Origin: Eubacteriales bacterium | Lineage (GTDB): Bacteria > Bacillota > Clostridia > Lachnospirales > Lachnospiraceae | NCBI GenBank assembly: GCA_030524455.1 | Contig: JAUNGT010000001.1 | Location: forward strand, 1-64,000 | Direction of reading: 5' to 3' | Length of the DNA: 64,000 bases | Shown here: positions 35,880 through 46,176 of the stretch, in pieces | Layout: each line of letters opens with the position of its first letter | Position numbering within the stretch: position 1 is the first letter of the stretch | Notes under the pieces: model-generated | Database searches by the model: none | The model's input: only the letters and a program-made list of their open reading frames with translations | What the model was told of the DNA's origin: nothing | Position numbers and translations under genes: made by a program

Positions 35880-36856
35880 GTACGGAAGAGACAAAGAAAA
35901 GCGAATATCTGGTGGAGGTGAAGGATCTAAAGCAGTATTTCCCCATCAAAACCGGTTTTATGAAAACGACGCCCTTAAAGGCGGTGGACGGCGTGTCCTT
36001 TGCCATTAAGCCCGGCGAGACGCTGGGGCTTGTGGGAGAGTCCGGCTGCGGCAAGACCACCGTGGGACGCTCTCTGATGCGCCTGTATACGCCCACCGGC
36101 GGAGACGTGTTCTTCGACGGGGAGCGCGTGGATGCAAAGAGCATCACCCATATGCGCAGGCAGATGCAGATGGTATTCCAGGATCCCTACTCCTCCTTAA
36201 ATCCCCGCATGACGGTGGAGGATATCATCGGAGAGCCTCTGGACGTGCATAAGCTGTATTCCTCCAGAGTAGAGAGAAGGGACAGGATCCTGCACCTGAT
36301 GGAGCTGGTCGGCCTGAACGCAGAGCATGCGACCCGCTATGCGCACGAGTTTTCCGGCGGTCAGCGTCAGAGAATCGGTATTGCCCGGGCGCTTGCGACC
36401 AATCCCCGCTTTATCGTCTGCGACGAGGCGGTCAGCGCGCTGGATGTTTCCATCCAGGCCCAGGTAATCAATATGTTTGAGGAGCTGCAGGCAAAGCTGG
36501 GCGTGGCCTATCTGTTTATCGCCCACGATTTGCTGGTGGTGCACCATATATCCGACCGTATTGCGGTGATGTATCTGGGAAGGATCGTGGAGATTGCGGA
36601 CTCCAATGAGTTAAATGACAATCCGATTCATCCCTACACCCAGTCTTTGCTGAGCGCGGTTCCCTACCCGGATCCGAAGATGGCAAAGGAGCGCCATCGG
36701 ATCGTGCTGCAGGGCGATGTTCCCAGTCCGCTGCATATGCCGAGCGGCTGTGCCTTCCGCACCCGCTGCCGCTACGCCACCGAGCGCTGCGCGCAGGAGT
36801 GTCCGTCCCTGACGGACCGCGGCAACGGCCATCAGGTTGCGTGCTGGAACAAATAA
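35876..36856 (+). CDS. oppF: Peptide ABC transporter ATPase, OppF type (operon 1)
   Basis: A 326-residue ATPase: Walker [10 protein letters not shown], signature [15 protein letters not shown], Walker [13 protein letters not shown], and the C-terminal [14 protein letters not shown] motif. It starts with GTG at 35876, four bases inside oppD and after GAGAGGAGG. It pairs with OppD. Confidence 0.94.
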
Positions 36857-36863
36857 TACCGAT

Positions 36864-36886
36864 CAAAACATGTCATCCATGTTTTG
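36864..36886 (+). other. Hairpin between oppF and the binding-protein gene
   Basis: CAAAACATG (36864-36872) pairs with CATGTTTTG (36878-36886) around a five-base loop. There is no T run. It may stabilise or separate the messages for the ATPase and the binding protein. Confidence 0.5.
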
Positions 36887-36943
36887 TGACCGGACTTTTG
36901 AAGCCCGGCCGATAGATAACATATCATAAAGGAGGAACGAATT

Positions 36944-38734
36944 ATGAAGAAGAAGTATCTGGCCCTTTTGCTGGCTGCTTCCATGACGGCAAGCGCCCTT
37001 GCCGGCTGCGGTTCCGCTGCGGCTGACACAAGCGCTCCGGCAGCGGAGAGCACGGCGGCCGCTTCCGAGGAGGCTTCCACCGAGGCAGCAACCGGGGAGG
37101 CAGCGGCATCCACCGAGCACGGCCCCAGCAGTGAGGCAGCTCCGGCCTGGGAGGATTACGACGCGAGAATCGCGGCAATCCGCACCGAGACCGACCTGGC
37201 AAAGCGTGAGGCGCTGATGCACGAGGCGGAGGACGAGCTGATGAGCACCTGGGCGGTTGTGCCTCTGTACTACTACAACGACGTATATCTGCAGAAGACG
37301 GATGTGGACGGCATTTACGCGAACCTGTTCGGGTTTAAGTATTTTGCTTTTGCAACCACTCCTACCAATACCCTGGCGCTGCAGATCGCTTCCGAGCCCG
37401 ATAAGCTGGATCCGGCGCTGAACACCACCGTTGACGGCGCTTGCCTGGCGATCCTGGCATTCTCCGGCCTGTACGCGTACGATGCGGAGGGCAAGCTGGT
37501 TCCCGAGCTGGCAGAGAACTGCGACCAGAGCGAGGACGGCATGACCTACACCTTCACCATGAGGGACGGCTTAAAGTGGTCCGACGGCGAGGCGCTTGAC
37601 GCTTCCGATGTGGTTTACAGCTGGAACCGTCTGGCAGATCCCACCACGGCGGCTGACTATTCCTACCTGACCAGCGTGATCGCAACCAACGATGACGGCA
37701 CGCTGCAGATCGAGGCGAGCGAGGACGGCAAGACTTTCACCGTACATTTGGTTGCACCCTGCGCATACTTCCTTGACCTGTGCGCGTTCCCTGCATTTTA
37801 TCCCGTACCTCAGCAGGCGGTAGAGGCGGCTGACGGCGCGGACACCAACCCCGGCGCATGGGCGCTTGAGGCAGGCTTTGTGACCAGCGGTCCTTTCACC
37901 CTTTCCGAGTGGAAGCACAACGAGTCCATGACCTACGTTCCCAACCCCAACTACTGGGCGGCGGACAAGGTATCCCTGACAGAGATCAACTTCATGTTAA
38001 GCGCTGACGATACCGCGATCTACAATGCGTTCCAGGACGGCTCCCTGCAGTTCTCCGACACCATCTCCACTGATATGATGTCTACGGTAGAGTCCACCCC
38101 TGAGTTCCACAAGATCCCTACCCTGGGAACCTACTATGCGGGCTTCAACGTAAACAGCGAGCTGTTTGCAGGCAAGACCGTTGAGCAGGCGGCGGCGATG
38201 AGAAAGGCGTTCACCCTGCTGATCGACCGTCAATACATCGTTGACACCATCGCACAGGCGGATCAGGAGATCGCAAATACCTTCATCCCGACCGGCATGA
38301 GCGACGGCAACGGCGGCGAGTTCAGAGTAAACGACGACGCTTACACCTATCCCGATGAGGAGAACGTGGGTTACTTTAATCCTTCCGACATGGAGGGCAA
38401 CACCGCGGAGGCGATCGAGCTGTTAAAGAGCGCGGGCTATGAGTTTGACGAGAGCGGCATGCTTTCCGCAAACACTCCCATCAGCATGACCTACCTGACC
38501 AACGATTCCGAGGGTAACGTAAAGATCGGCGAGGCAATCCAGCAGGATTTCGCAATGATCGGCATCAACGTAACCGTTGAGACCCGTGAGTGGTCCGTAT
38601 TCCTGAACGAGAGAAAGGACGGCCAGTTCGACTTCTGCCGTGAGGGATGGCTTGCAGACTACAACGATCCGATCAACATGCTTGAGATGTGGGAGACCAA
38701 CTCCGGCAACAACGACATGCAGTTCGGCAGATAA
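36944..38734 (+). CDS. Circularly permuted peptide-binding lipoprotein (OppA type)
   Basis: A 596-residue binding lipoprotein of family SBP_bac_5 (lipobox ALAGC, Cys22; Ala/Ser/Glu-rich linker to about 66). The domain order is unusual. Residues 69-138 (DYDARIAAIR, HEAEDELMSTWAVVPLYYY, GIYANLFGFKYF) match the block that normally ends OppA/DppA proteins. The usual N-terminal part follows (LALQIASEPDKLDPALN, TYTFTMRDGLKWSDG), and the protein stops at GNNDMQFGR, exactly where the missing block should begin. So the C-terminal 70 residues appear moved to the front. A strong terminator follows directly. AAGGAGG precedes the ATG. Confidence 0.88.
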   Translation: MKKKYLALLLAASMTASALAGCGSAAADTSAPAAESTAAASEEASTEAATGEAAASTEHGPSSEAAPAWEDYDARIAAIRTETDLAKREALMHEAEDELMSTWAVVPLYYYNDVYLQKTDVDGIYANLFGFKYFAFATTPTNTLALQIASEPDKLDPALNTTVDGACLAILAFSGLYAYDAEGKLVPELAENCDQSEDGMTYTFTMRDGLKWSDGEALDASDVVYSWNRLADPTTAADYSYLTSVIATNDDGTLQIEASEDGKTFTVHLVAPCAYFLDLCAFPAFYPVPQQAVEAADGADTNPGAWALEAGFVTSGPFTLSEWKHNESMTYVPNPNYWAADKVSLTEINFMLSADDTAIYNAFQDGSLQFSDTISTDMMSTVESTPEFHKIPTLGTYYAGFNVNSELFAGKTVEQAAAMRKAFTLLIDRQYIVDTIAQADQEIANTFIPTGMSDGNGGEFRVNDDAYTYPDEENVGYFNPSDMEGNTAEAIELLKSAGYEFDESGMLSANTPISMTYLTNDSEGNVKIGEAIQQDFAMIGINVTVETREWSVFLNERKDGQFDFCREGWLADYNDPINMLEMWETNSGNNDMQFGR

Positions 38735-38750
38735 TATTTTTTGTGAATAT

Positions 38751-38797
38751 TGACGAAAAAGACAGTACAGCCTGGTCTGTACTGTCTTTTTTCGTCA
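38751..38797 (+). terminator. Terminator of Opp operon 1
   Basis: TGACGAAAAAGACAGTACAG (38751-38770) pairs almost perfectly with the segment 38777-38797, whose core is CTGTACTGTC followed by TTTTTT. This is a strong, possibly bidirectional terminator. Confidence 0.93.
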
Positions 38798-38826
38798 TTC
38801 TGTGACAGTACCTAACAAAATTGATG

Positions 38827-38855
38827 TTTACATAAGGAAAAAGATATGCTAGAAT
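38827..38855 (+). promoter_or_regulatory. Promoter of Opp operon 2
   Basis: TTTACA (38827-38832) and TAGAAT (38850-38855) with a 17-base spacer, about 100 bases before the first gene. Confidence 0.7.
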
Positions 38856-38953
38856 CGCTACTGTATCTGTGCCCGGGAGGGGGCAGACATGTGTATTTGT
38901 ATGGCAGACAGCCCTGTCATATGAGAAAAGAAGAAGGAGGAAAAGAGTTTCTT

Positions 38954-40876
38954 ATGAAAATGAAGAAAGTTCTGTCAGCACTGCTCACCGTGGCGATGGT
39001 TGCGACCATGACTGCCTGCGGCGGACAGGATCAGGTGACGAACAACGAGACCGCAGCTCCGGCAGAGAGCTCCGCTGCGCAGGAGAGCGCGACGGAGGAG
39101 ACCGCCGCAGCGGCGACGGAGCGGCCCACAGAGCCTGAGGGCCAGCTGATTATCGGTTCCATCACCGACCTGGAGGGTGAGTTTTACGATCCTTCCTTTA
39201 ACAATACGGCGACGAACTACAAGATGTACAGCCTGATTCACGGCTATTCCACCATTGCTTACACCAAGGAGGGCAAGTTTGAGGTGGATCCCACCGTGGT
39301 GAAGGATATGCAGGCGACGGACAATGAGGACGGCTCCAAGACCTACACCTTTACCTTAAACGAGGGTCTTGTCTGGTCTGACAACAGCCCCGTCACCGCA
39401 AAGGACTATGTGTTTGCCCTGCTGCTGGAGTCCAGCCCGGAGATGATGGGTGTGGACGGCTATCCGGCAAACAGCTATGTTCAGTTTGCCGGCTACGATG
39501 AGTTTAATGCCGGCGAGACCAAGAACTTTTCCGGTGTGCGCCTGATCGACGATTACACGTTCTCCGTGACCGTCAAGGCGGAGGAGCTGCCTTATCACTA
39601 TGATCTGGCTTATGCCACCGTGTCTCCCAGACCGATTGCGGTGATCGCTCCCGAATGCGATATTGTGGATTCCGAGGAAGGCGCTTCCATCAGCGGCGAC
39701 TTTACCACGGATCTGCTGATGGAGACCATCAACGATCCCGACACCGGCTACCGCTACAATCCGCAGGTGGTCTGTGGCCCCTACAAGCTGGTAAGCTACG
39801 ATACCTCCAGCCGTCAGGGAACCTTTGAGGTGAATCCTCTGTTTGCAGGCGATTACCGCGGCGTAAAGCCCGTGATCCAGAAGCTGATCATCAAGACCGT
39901 AAAGAACGAGACGCAGATGAACGAGCTGGAGAGCGGCTCCGTGGATCTTCTGTTCAGCATTTCCGGCGGCGATTCCATCGAGTCCGGCCTGGATCTGGTG
40001 GATGCAGGAAAGGCGCAGAAGCTGACCTACTTCCGGAACGGCTACGGCAAGATTCAGTTTGACTGCTCCCAGTTCCCCACCGATTCCGAGAAGGTGCGTC
40101 AGGCGATCGCCCTGTGCCTGGACAGAAACGAGTTTGCACGCCAGTATTCCGGCGGCTACGCTTCCATCGTCCATGCGGCTTACGGCCTGGCTCAGTGGGA
40201 GTACCAGGAATCCAAGGACTGGATCGACGAAAATCTGGACACCTATGAGATGGATCTGGACCGCGCAAAGCAGCTCCTTGTAGAGGACGGCTGGACCCTG
40301 AACAAGGACGGCGGCGAGTACAAGGACGGCGACGGCCTGCGCTATAAGGATGTGGACGGCGAGTTAAAGCCTCTGTCCATCGAGTGGTGCAACACGGACA
40401 ACAATCCGGTTTCCGAGCTGCTGGCAACCATGCTGCCCTCCAATATGGAGCAGATCGGCATGGAGCTTCTGCCCACCACCACCGACTTCCCTACCCTGTC
40501 TGCCGCAATCGGACATCAGGGCGAGAAGATCTACAACATGTACAATCTGGCAACCGGCTTTGCAAGCGCGAACTCTCCCTGGTACTACTACAGCATGGAT
40601 GAGAAGTTCATGAGCAACGGCTACAACTCCAACTGGATCAAGGATCAGGAGCTGGCTGACGCGGCGGGCGCGCTCAAGAACATCCCTTACGATGACGACG
40701 AGGCGTGGCTGGAGGCGTGGAGAAACTACATCAAGGTGTGGAACGAGAAGCTGCCTGATATCCCGCTGTACTCTGACGAGTACCACGATTTCTTCAGCAA
40801 CAAGCTGCAGGGCTGGGACGCTACCGCGATCTGGGAGTGGTCCAGCGCAGTCCTGGATGCCTGGGTGACGGAGTAA
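38954..40876 (+). CDS. oppA: Peptide-binding lipoprotein (OppA type, operon 2)
   Basis: A 640-residue SBP_bac_5 lipoprotein with the usual domain order. The lipobox is TMTACGG (Cys22), followed by an acidic Ala/Glu linker. The family stretch YTFTLNEGLVWSDNSPVTAKDYVFAL lies near 140 and the C-terminal block (WRNYIKVWNEKLPDIPLYSDEYHDF) is at the end, in contrast to the permuted protein of operon 1. GGAGG lies 13 bases before the ATG, a rather long spacing. A weak terminator-like hairpin separates it from the permease genes. Confidence 0.92.
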   Translation: MKMKKVLSALLTVAMVATMTACGGQDQVTNNETAAPAESSAAQESATEETAAAATERPTEPEGQLIIGSITDLEGEFYDPSFNNTATNYKMYSLIHGYSTIAYTKEGKFEVDPTVVKDMQATDNEDGSKTYTFTLNEGLVWSDNSPVTAKDYVFALLLESSPEMMGVDGYPANSYVQFAGYDEFNAGETKNFSGVRLIDDYTFSVTVKAEELPYHYDLAYATVSPRPIAVIAPECDIVDSEEGASISGDFTTDLLMETINDPDTGYRYNPQVVCGPYKLVSYDTSSRQGTFEVNPLFAGDYRGVKPVIQKLIIKTVKNETQMNELESGSVDLLFSISGGDSIESGLDLVDAGKAQKLTYFRNGYGKIQFDCSQFPTDSEKVRQAIALCLDRNEFARQYSGGYASIVHAAYGLAQWEYQESKDWIDENLDTYEMDLDRAKQLLVEDGWTLNKDGGEYKDGDGLRYKDVDGELKPLSIEWCNTDNNPVSELLATMLPSNMEQIGMELLPTTTDFPTLSAAIGHQGEKIYNMYNLATGFASANSPWYYYSMDEKFMSNGYNSNWIKDQELADAAGALKNIPYDDDEAWLEAWRNYIKVWNEKLPDIPLYSDEYHDFFSNKLQGWDATAIWEWSSAVLDAWVTE

Positions 40877-40902
40877 CCGTAACACAGAATCTTCAATAAT
40901 CG

Positions 40903-40950
40903 GCAGGGGCGTCGAAGGGGGCTGGTATCCCACGGCGCGCCCTGCTTTTT
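40903..40950 (+). terminator. Terminator-like hairpin after oppA of operon 2
   Basis: GCAGGGGCG (40903-40911) pairs, with one bulge, with CGCGCCCTGC (40936-40945), followed by TTTTT. It probably limits read-through so that more binding protein than permease is made. Confidence 0.7.
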
Positions 40951-41006
40951 GAGAGAAGGGAAGGTACACTTCCTTTTTGAGCATAATGACAGGAGGTCCT
41001 GAAAGA

Positions 41007-41996
41007 ATGGGAAAGGGAAGATACCTGATAAAGAGACTGATTTACATTATTTTCGTCTTTTTTATCATTTCCATTATTATGTTTTTTATCTATAAGCTTC
41101 TGCCCGGCGATCCGGTCCGCATGATGATCGGCGATACGGGAAATATCAAGCCGGAGCGCTACGAGGCGATGTATGCCCAGTACGAGGAGCTGCTGGGGCT
41201 GGACAAGCCGCTGCCGGTGCAGTATGTGGTGTGGATCAGCAATATGTTAAAGGGCGATTTCGGTTATTCGGTTCAGTACAAGCGCCCGGTCATCCAGATT
41301 CTGGGGACGCCCATGAAAAATACGCTGATGCTGAACTTTGTTTCGATGATTGTGGTGTTCGCAATCTCCGTGCCGCTGGGCATTGCGACCGCCGTGAGGA
41401 AAAACTCACTTTTTGATAAAGCGGTGCAGGTGCTTACGATTTTAGGATACAGTCTGCCGAGCTTTGTCATAGCGCTTCTGGCGATCTATTTCTTTTCCGT
41501 CCGGCTGGGATGGTTCCCGATCAGCGGGGTGAAAACCGCGGGTCTTGAGGGAAACGCCTTTGTCCAGGCGGCAGATATGGCCAGGCATATGATACTGCCG
41601 GTGTTAGTCATGTCCGTGGGGGGACTGGGAAGCATCACCCGATATGTGCGGGCTTCCATGATTGAAGCGCTCCGTATGGACTATATAAAAACGGCCCGGG
41701 CAAAGGGACTGCGGGAAAAGACCGTCATTTATGTGCACGCGTTCCGGAACGCCCTGATCCCGGTGGTCACGGTCACCACCTGGTGGATCATCGGCCTGTT
41801 CGGCGGTTCCATCGTCATCGAGTCCATTTTCCTCTGGAGGGGCCTTGGTATGCTGATGCTGGACGGCCTGTTCCAGCGCGATTTCTCCGTTGTGCTGGCA
41901 ATGCAGATGTTTTACGTCGTATTGTCCCTGGCGGGAAATGTCCTGATGGATATCGCGTACTCGCTGGTGGATCCCAGAGTACGTCTGGAGAATTAG
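41007..41996 (+). CDS. oppB: Peptide ABC transporter permease, OppB type (operon 2)
   Basis: A 329-residue permease with six membrane segments. LIKRLIYIIFVFFIISIIMFFIYK is helix 1, PGDPVRMMIGD follows, and the coupling loop reads KTARAKGLREKTVIYVHAFRNALIP. AGGAGGT stands before the ATG at 41007. It is the partner of the propeller-bearing OppC encoded 15 bases downstream. Confidence 0.93.
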   Translation: MGKGRYLIKRLIYIIFVFFIISIIMFFIYKLLPGDPVRMMIGDTGNIKPERYEAMYAQYEELLGLDKPLPVQYVVWISNMLKGDFGYSVQYKRPVIQILGTPMKNTLMLNFVSMIVVFAISVPLGIATAVRKNSLFDKAVQVLTILGYSLPSFVIALLAIYFFSVRLGWFPISGVKTAGLEGNAFVQAADMARHMILPVLVMSVGGLGSITRYVRASMIEALRMDYIKTARAKGLREKTVIYVHAFRNALIPVVTVTTWWIIGLFGGSIVIESIFLWRGLGMLMLDGLFQRDFSVVLAMQMFYVVLSLAGNVLMDIAYSLVDPRVRLEN

Positions 41997-42011
41997 GAAG
42001 GAGAGACGAAG

Positions 42012-43817
42012 ATGGCAGGAAAGTTCCGAAAAAAGAAATCGACAATGGCTGTTGTCGGACAGCGGATGATGATGGGCGGAAACGATGCCGTAAAGGAGCA
42101 GGAGGAGCTGCAGAGCCCCGCGCAGATGGTGGCGGAGAGCTTTGTGCACAACAAAATCGCCATGGCAGGCGTAGTCTGTTTCCTGATTATTTTTGCGTGC
42201 TGCGTGATCCTTCCCTTCTTTTTCCCGATTGACAAGTATTATCAGGATGTGACCCAGGCAAATGTGGCGCCGGGCTTCGGGATGCTGAAGGCGCCTGCCG
42301 CGCTGGCAGGCGACGCCCTGGATATTTCCGTGGGAAGCACCTATTCCGCCGGCATTGACCGGGAGGGTCGGGTGTACGAGTGGGGCACCTTCCCCAACGA
42401 AAAGCTGAAGAAGCTCCCCTCCTCCGAAGAAATGGGGAAGCTGACCATGATTTCCGCCGGGCTGGATCATATTGTGGCGGTCAACGATCAGGGCAGCGTG
42501 CTGACCTGGGGAAATGACCGGATGGGTCTGTCCTCCATCCCGATGGAGCTGCGGATGGGAGAGAAGATCAAACAGATTTACGCCGGCTATCAGGTGTCCT
42601 TTGCCCTGACCGAGGACGGCGAGCTCTACAACTGGGGCAACAGCTATCTGCTGGATGTGCGCGTGCCTTCAGAGCTTCAGGGAACCATCGAAAAGTTTGT
42701 GGCAAATACGAATATTGTGCTCGTTCTGACGCAGGACGGCAGGGTAGTGCCCTTAAGCTCCAAGGCTTCCGCCTATACCAGGATCCCGGAGGAAATCCAG
42801 GGCCATGTGGTGGATCTGGCGCTGACCGACGAGAGCGCGGCGGCGGTGACGGACGACGGAAAGGTCCATGTGTGGGGCAACAATGTCAAAAAGACGATGG
42901 AGGTGCCGGAGCTGAACGGCAGCGTAGCCTCCATCGTGGGCGGCCGCTATCACTATGCGGCGCTTTTGGAGGACGGCAGCGTGCAGGCCTGGGGAGACGA
43001 CACCTTCGGCCAGGGCAATGTTCCCTCCATCAAAGAAAAAGTGACGAAGCTTTCCGCAGGCTACTATGGCACCTACGCCATCGGTGAGAGCGGTAAGGTG
43101 TACAGCTGGGGCTTAAAGGGCTATGTGATGGGAACGGACGCCTTTGGACGCGACGTGTTCCGGAGGCTTTTGGTGGGCGGACGGATGTCCATGACCGTGG
43201 GCGCGATCGCCGTCATTATTTCCACGCTGATCGGCGTGATGGTGGGCGGGATTTCCGGCTATAAGGGCGGCAGGATCGACAATGTGATGATGCGTCTGAC
43301 CGAGATCGTTTCCTCCATTCCGTTCCTTCCCTTCGCCATCATCCTGTCCGCAATCCTGGGCAACAGTGTGTCGGAGATGGAGAGAATTGTCATTATCATG
43401 CTGATTTTGGGCCTTTTGTCCTGGCCCGGCATCGCCCGTCTGGTCCGCGGCAGCGTGCTGGCCGAGCGGGAGCAGGAGTTTGTGACGGCGGCCAAGGCGC
43501 TGGGCGTGCGGGAGATGGGCATCGTGTTCCGACATATCATCCCCAATGTGATCACGGTCATCATCGTGAACGCGACGCTGGATTTCGCGACCTGTATGCT
43601 GACGGAGTCCTCCCTTTCCTTCATCGGCTTCGGCGTGCAGGAGCCGAGCGCAACCTGGGGAAATATGCTGAACGGTTCCCAGGCGGCGAAGGTGATCCAG
43701 GATTACTGGTGGCGCTGGCTGTTCCCGGCGATTGCGCTGGGCCTGTGCACGATCAGCATCAACTGTGTGGGCGACGGCCTGCGGGATGCCATTGATCCCA
43801 AATCCAAGGAAAGGTAA
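42012..43817 (+). CDS. OppC-type permease with inserted seven-repeat RCC1/BLIP-II-like propeller
   Basis: A 601-residue permease, about 240 longer than normal OppC. Residues 1-72 are the cytoplasmic tail and helix 1 (MAGVVCFLIIFACCVILPFF). From 373 on it is an ordinary OppC core, starting MGTDAFGRD and with the loop AAKALGVREMGIVFRHIIPN. Between them are seven repeats of about 40 residues at 105-126, 147-169, 189-210, 229-250, 268-290, 308-329 and 347-367, of the form G-x-x-(Y/H)-x-x-A-x-x-x-x-G-x-V-x-x-WG. Repeat 4 is the most degenerate. By OppC topology the insert lies outside the membrane. RCC1-like repeats of this length build seven-bladed propellers in BLIP-II. Confidence 0.92.
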   Translation: MAGKFRKKKSTMAVVGQRMMMGGNDAVKEQEELQSPAQMVAESFVHNKIAMAGVVCFLIIFACCVILPFFFPIDKYYQDVTQANVAPGFGMLKAPAALAGDALDISVGSTYSAGIDREGRVYEWGTFPNEKLKKLPSSEEMGKLTMISAGLDHIVAVNDQGSVLTWGNDRMGLSSIPMELRMGEKIKQIYAGYQVSFALTEDGELYNWGNSYLLDVRVPSELQGTIEKFVANTNIVLVLTQDGRVVPLSSKASAYTRIPEEIQGHVVDLALTDESAAAVTDDGKVHVWGNNVKKTMEVPELNGSVASIVGGRYHYAALLEDGSVQAWGDDTFGQGNVPSIKEKVTKLSAGYYGTYAIGESGKVYSWGLKGYVMGTDAFGRDVFRRLLVGGRMSMTVGAIAVIISTLIGVMVGGISGYKGGRIDNVMMRLTEIVSSIPFLPFAIILSAILGNSVSEMERIVIIMLILGLLSWPGIARLVRGSVLAEREQEFVTAAKALGVREMGIVFRHIIPNVITVIIVNATLDFATCMLTESSLSFIGFGVQEPSATWGNMLNGSQAAKVIQDYWWRWLFPAIALGLCTISINCVGDGLRDAIDPKSKER

Positions 43818-43826
43818 GGTGGCAAA

Positions 43827-44817
<991 letters not shown>

Positions 44818-44828
<11 letters not shown>

Positions 44829-45831
44829 GGAACAAAACGTGCTTTTGCATGTGGAGAACGTGAAGCAGTATTTCCCGGTGAAAAAGAGCCGCCTGGGAGA
44901 GAAGCAGAAATATGTGAAGGCCAACGACGGTATCAGCTTGGATATCTACGAGGGCGAGACCTTCGGCCTGGTGGGAGAATCCGGCTGCGGCAAATCCACC
45001 TTCGGGCGGACCCTGCTGCAGCTCTATCCGCAGACAGAGGGAGTGATCGAGTACCGGGATAAGGAAGGGCAGCTTCTTCCTTTAAAGGAGCTTTCCCGGG
45101 AGAAGATGCGGGAGCTCAGAAAGGAGCTTCAGATCATCTTTCAGGATCCTTATTCCTCATTGAATCCCCGCATGACGCTGGGGCAGATCATCGGCGAGGG
45201 CCTGGTCTCCCACGGGATTTTCAAAAAGGGCGATCCCGCCATGCAGGAATATATCATGAATATTATGGAGGAGTGCGGCCTGTCGGGATATTTTTTCAGC
45301 CGCTATCCCCATCAGTTTTCCGGCGGACAGCGCCAGCGGATCGGCATTGCCAGAAGTCTGGCGCTGCATCCCAGATTCGTGGTCTGTGACGAGGCGGTCA
45401 GCGCGCTGGACGTTTCCATCCAGTCCCAGATCCTGAACCTTTTGCAGGACTTAAAGGAGAAGGAGAATCTGACGTATCTCTTCATCACCCACGACCTGAG
45501 CGTGGTCAAATATATCAGCGACCGCATCGGCGTGATGTATCTGGGCAACATGGTGGAGCTTGCCCCCACGGACGAGCTGTTTTCCAACACCCTGCATCCT
45601 TACACGGAGGCGCTCCTGTCCGCCATTCCGACGGTGGACCAGGAGGGCAGGCGGGAGCGGATCCTGCTGGAGGGCGATATCCCCAGCCCCGTCAATCCGC
45701 CCAGCGGCTGCAAGTTCCACACCCGCTGCCGCTATTGCCAGGAAAAATGCAGGCAGGAAATCCCGGCTTTCGAGGATAAGGGCAACGGCCATTTCGTGGC
45801 CTGCCATTACCCGCTCAAAGGAGAGGCATGA
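44818..45831 (+). CDS. oppF: Peptide ABC transporter ATPase, OppF type (operon 2)
   Basis: A 337-residue ATPase: Walker A GESGCGKST, signature [15 protein letters not shown], Walker [13 protein letters not shown] and a C-terminal CKFHTRCRYCQEKC motif. AGAGGAGGTGAG precedes its ATG inside oppD. Its stop overlaps the following small gene (ATGA, 45828-45831). Confidence 0.94.
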
Positions 45832-46037
45832 TGCTGTTTCAGAAAAAAATCAACCGCGTGATCGACGTGGAGAAGGCGGAGAAGGAGTTCGATGAGCGCA
45901 TGGAGGGGCAGGAGCTGGAAAAGGGTGACCGCCTCGCCATGGTGCTGGCCGGCCTGATCGTGTTTGTGCCGGCGGTGCTTCTGGTGATCGGCTTTTTCCT
46001 GCTGGTGATCTGGTTCTTTTTTGGGAGATTTGTGTGA
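45828..46037 (+). CDS. Small membrane protein at the end of Opp operon 2
   Basis: A 69-residue protein coupled to oppF by an ATGA overlap and preceded by AAAGGAGAGG. Residues 1-35 are charged and helical (VEKAEKEFDERMEGQELEKGD), and 37-66 are one or two hydrophobic segments (MVLAGLIVFVPAVLLVIGFF). I know no family for it. No OppF gene of operon 1 has such a follower, so it may belong specifically to the propeller-bearing transporter. Confidence 0.7.
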   Translation: MMLFQKKINRVIDVEKAEKEFDERMEGQELEKGDRLAMVLAGLIVFVPAVLLVIGFFLLVIWFFFGRFV

Positions 46038-46043
46038 AAGTGT

Positions 46044-46081
46044 GAGGGGCAGCATGACTTGATAAGAGTCATGCTGCCCTC
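46044..46081 (+). terminator. Hairpin ending Opp operon 2
   Basis: GAGGGGCAGCATGACT (46044-46059) pairs with AGTCATGCTGCCCTC (46067-46081). The stem is long, but the T run is poor (TGATTATT). Confidence 0.7.
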
Positions 46082-46176
46082 TGATTATTCCACAGTATTG
46101 CTTGCCAAACAGGCAGTCGGATGGTATTGTAGGCTTATAACAGGGGAAGGGAATGGAAGAAAAAGGAGCGTTTTGA

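Noticed and set aside
45812-46072. Minus-strand frames opposite the small membrane protein gene
   Set aside because: Shadows of 45828-46037, which has a good ribosome site and an ATGA overlap with oppF.
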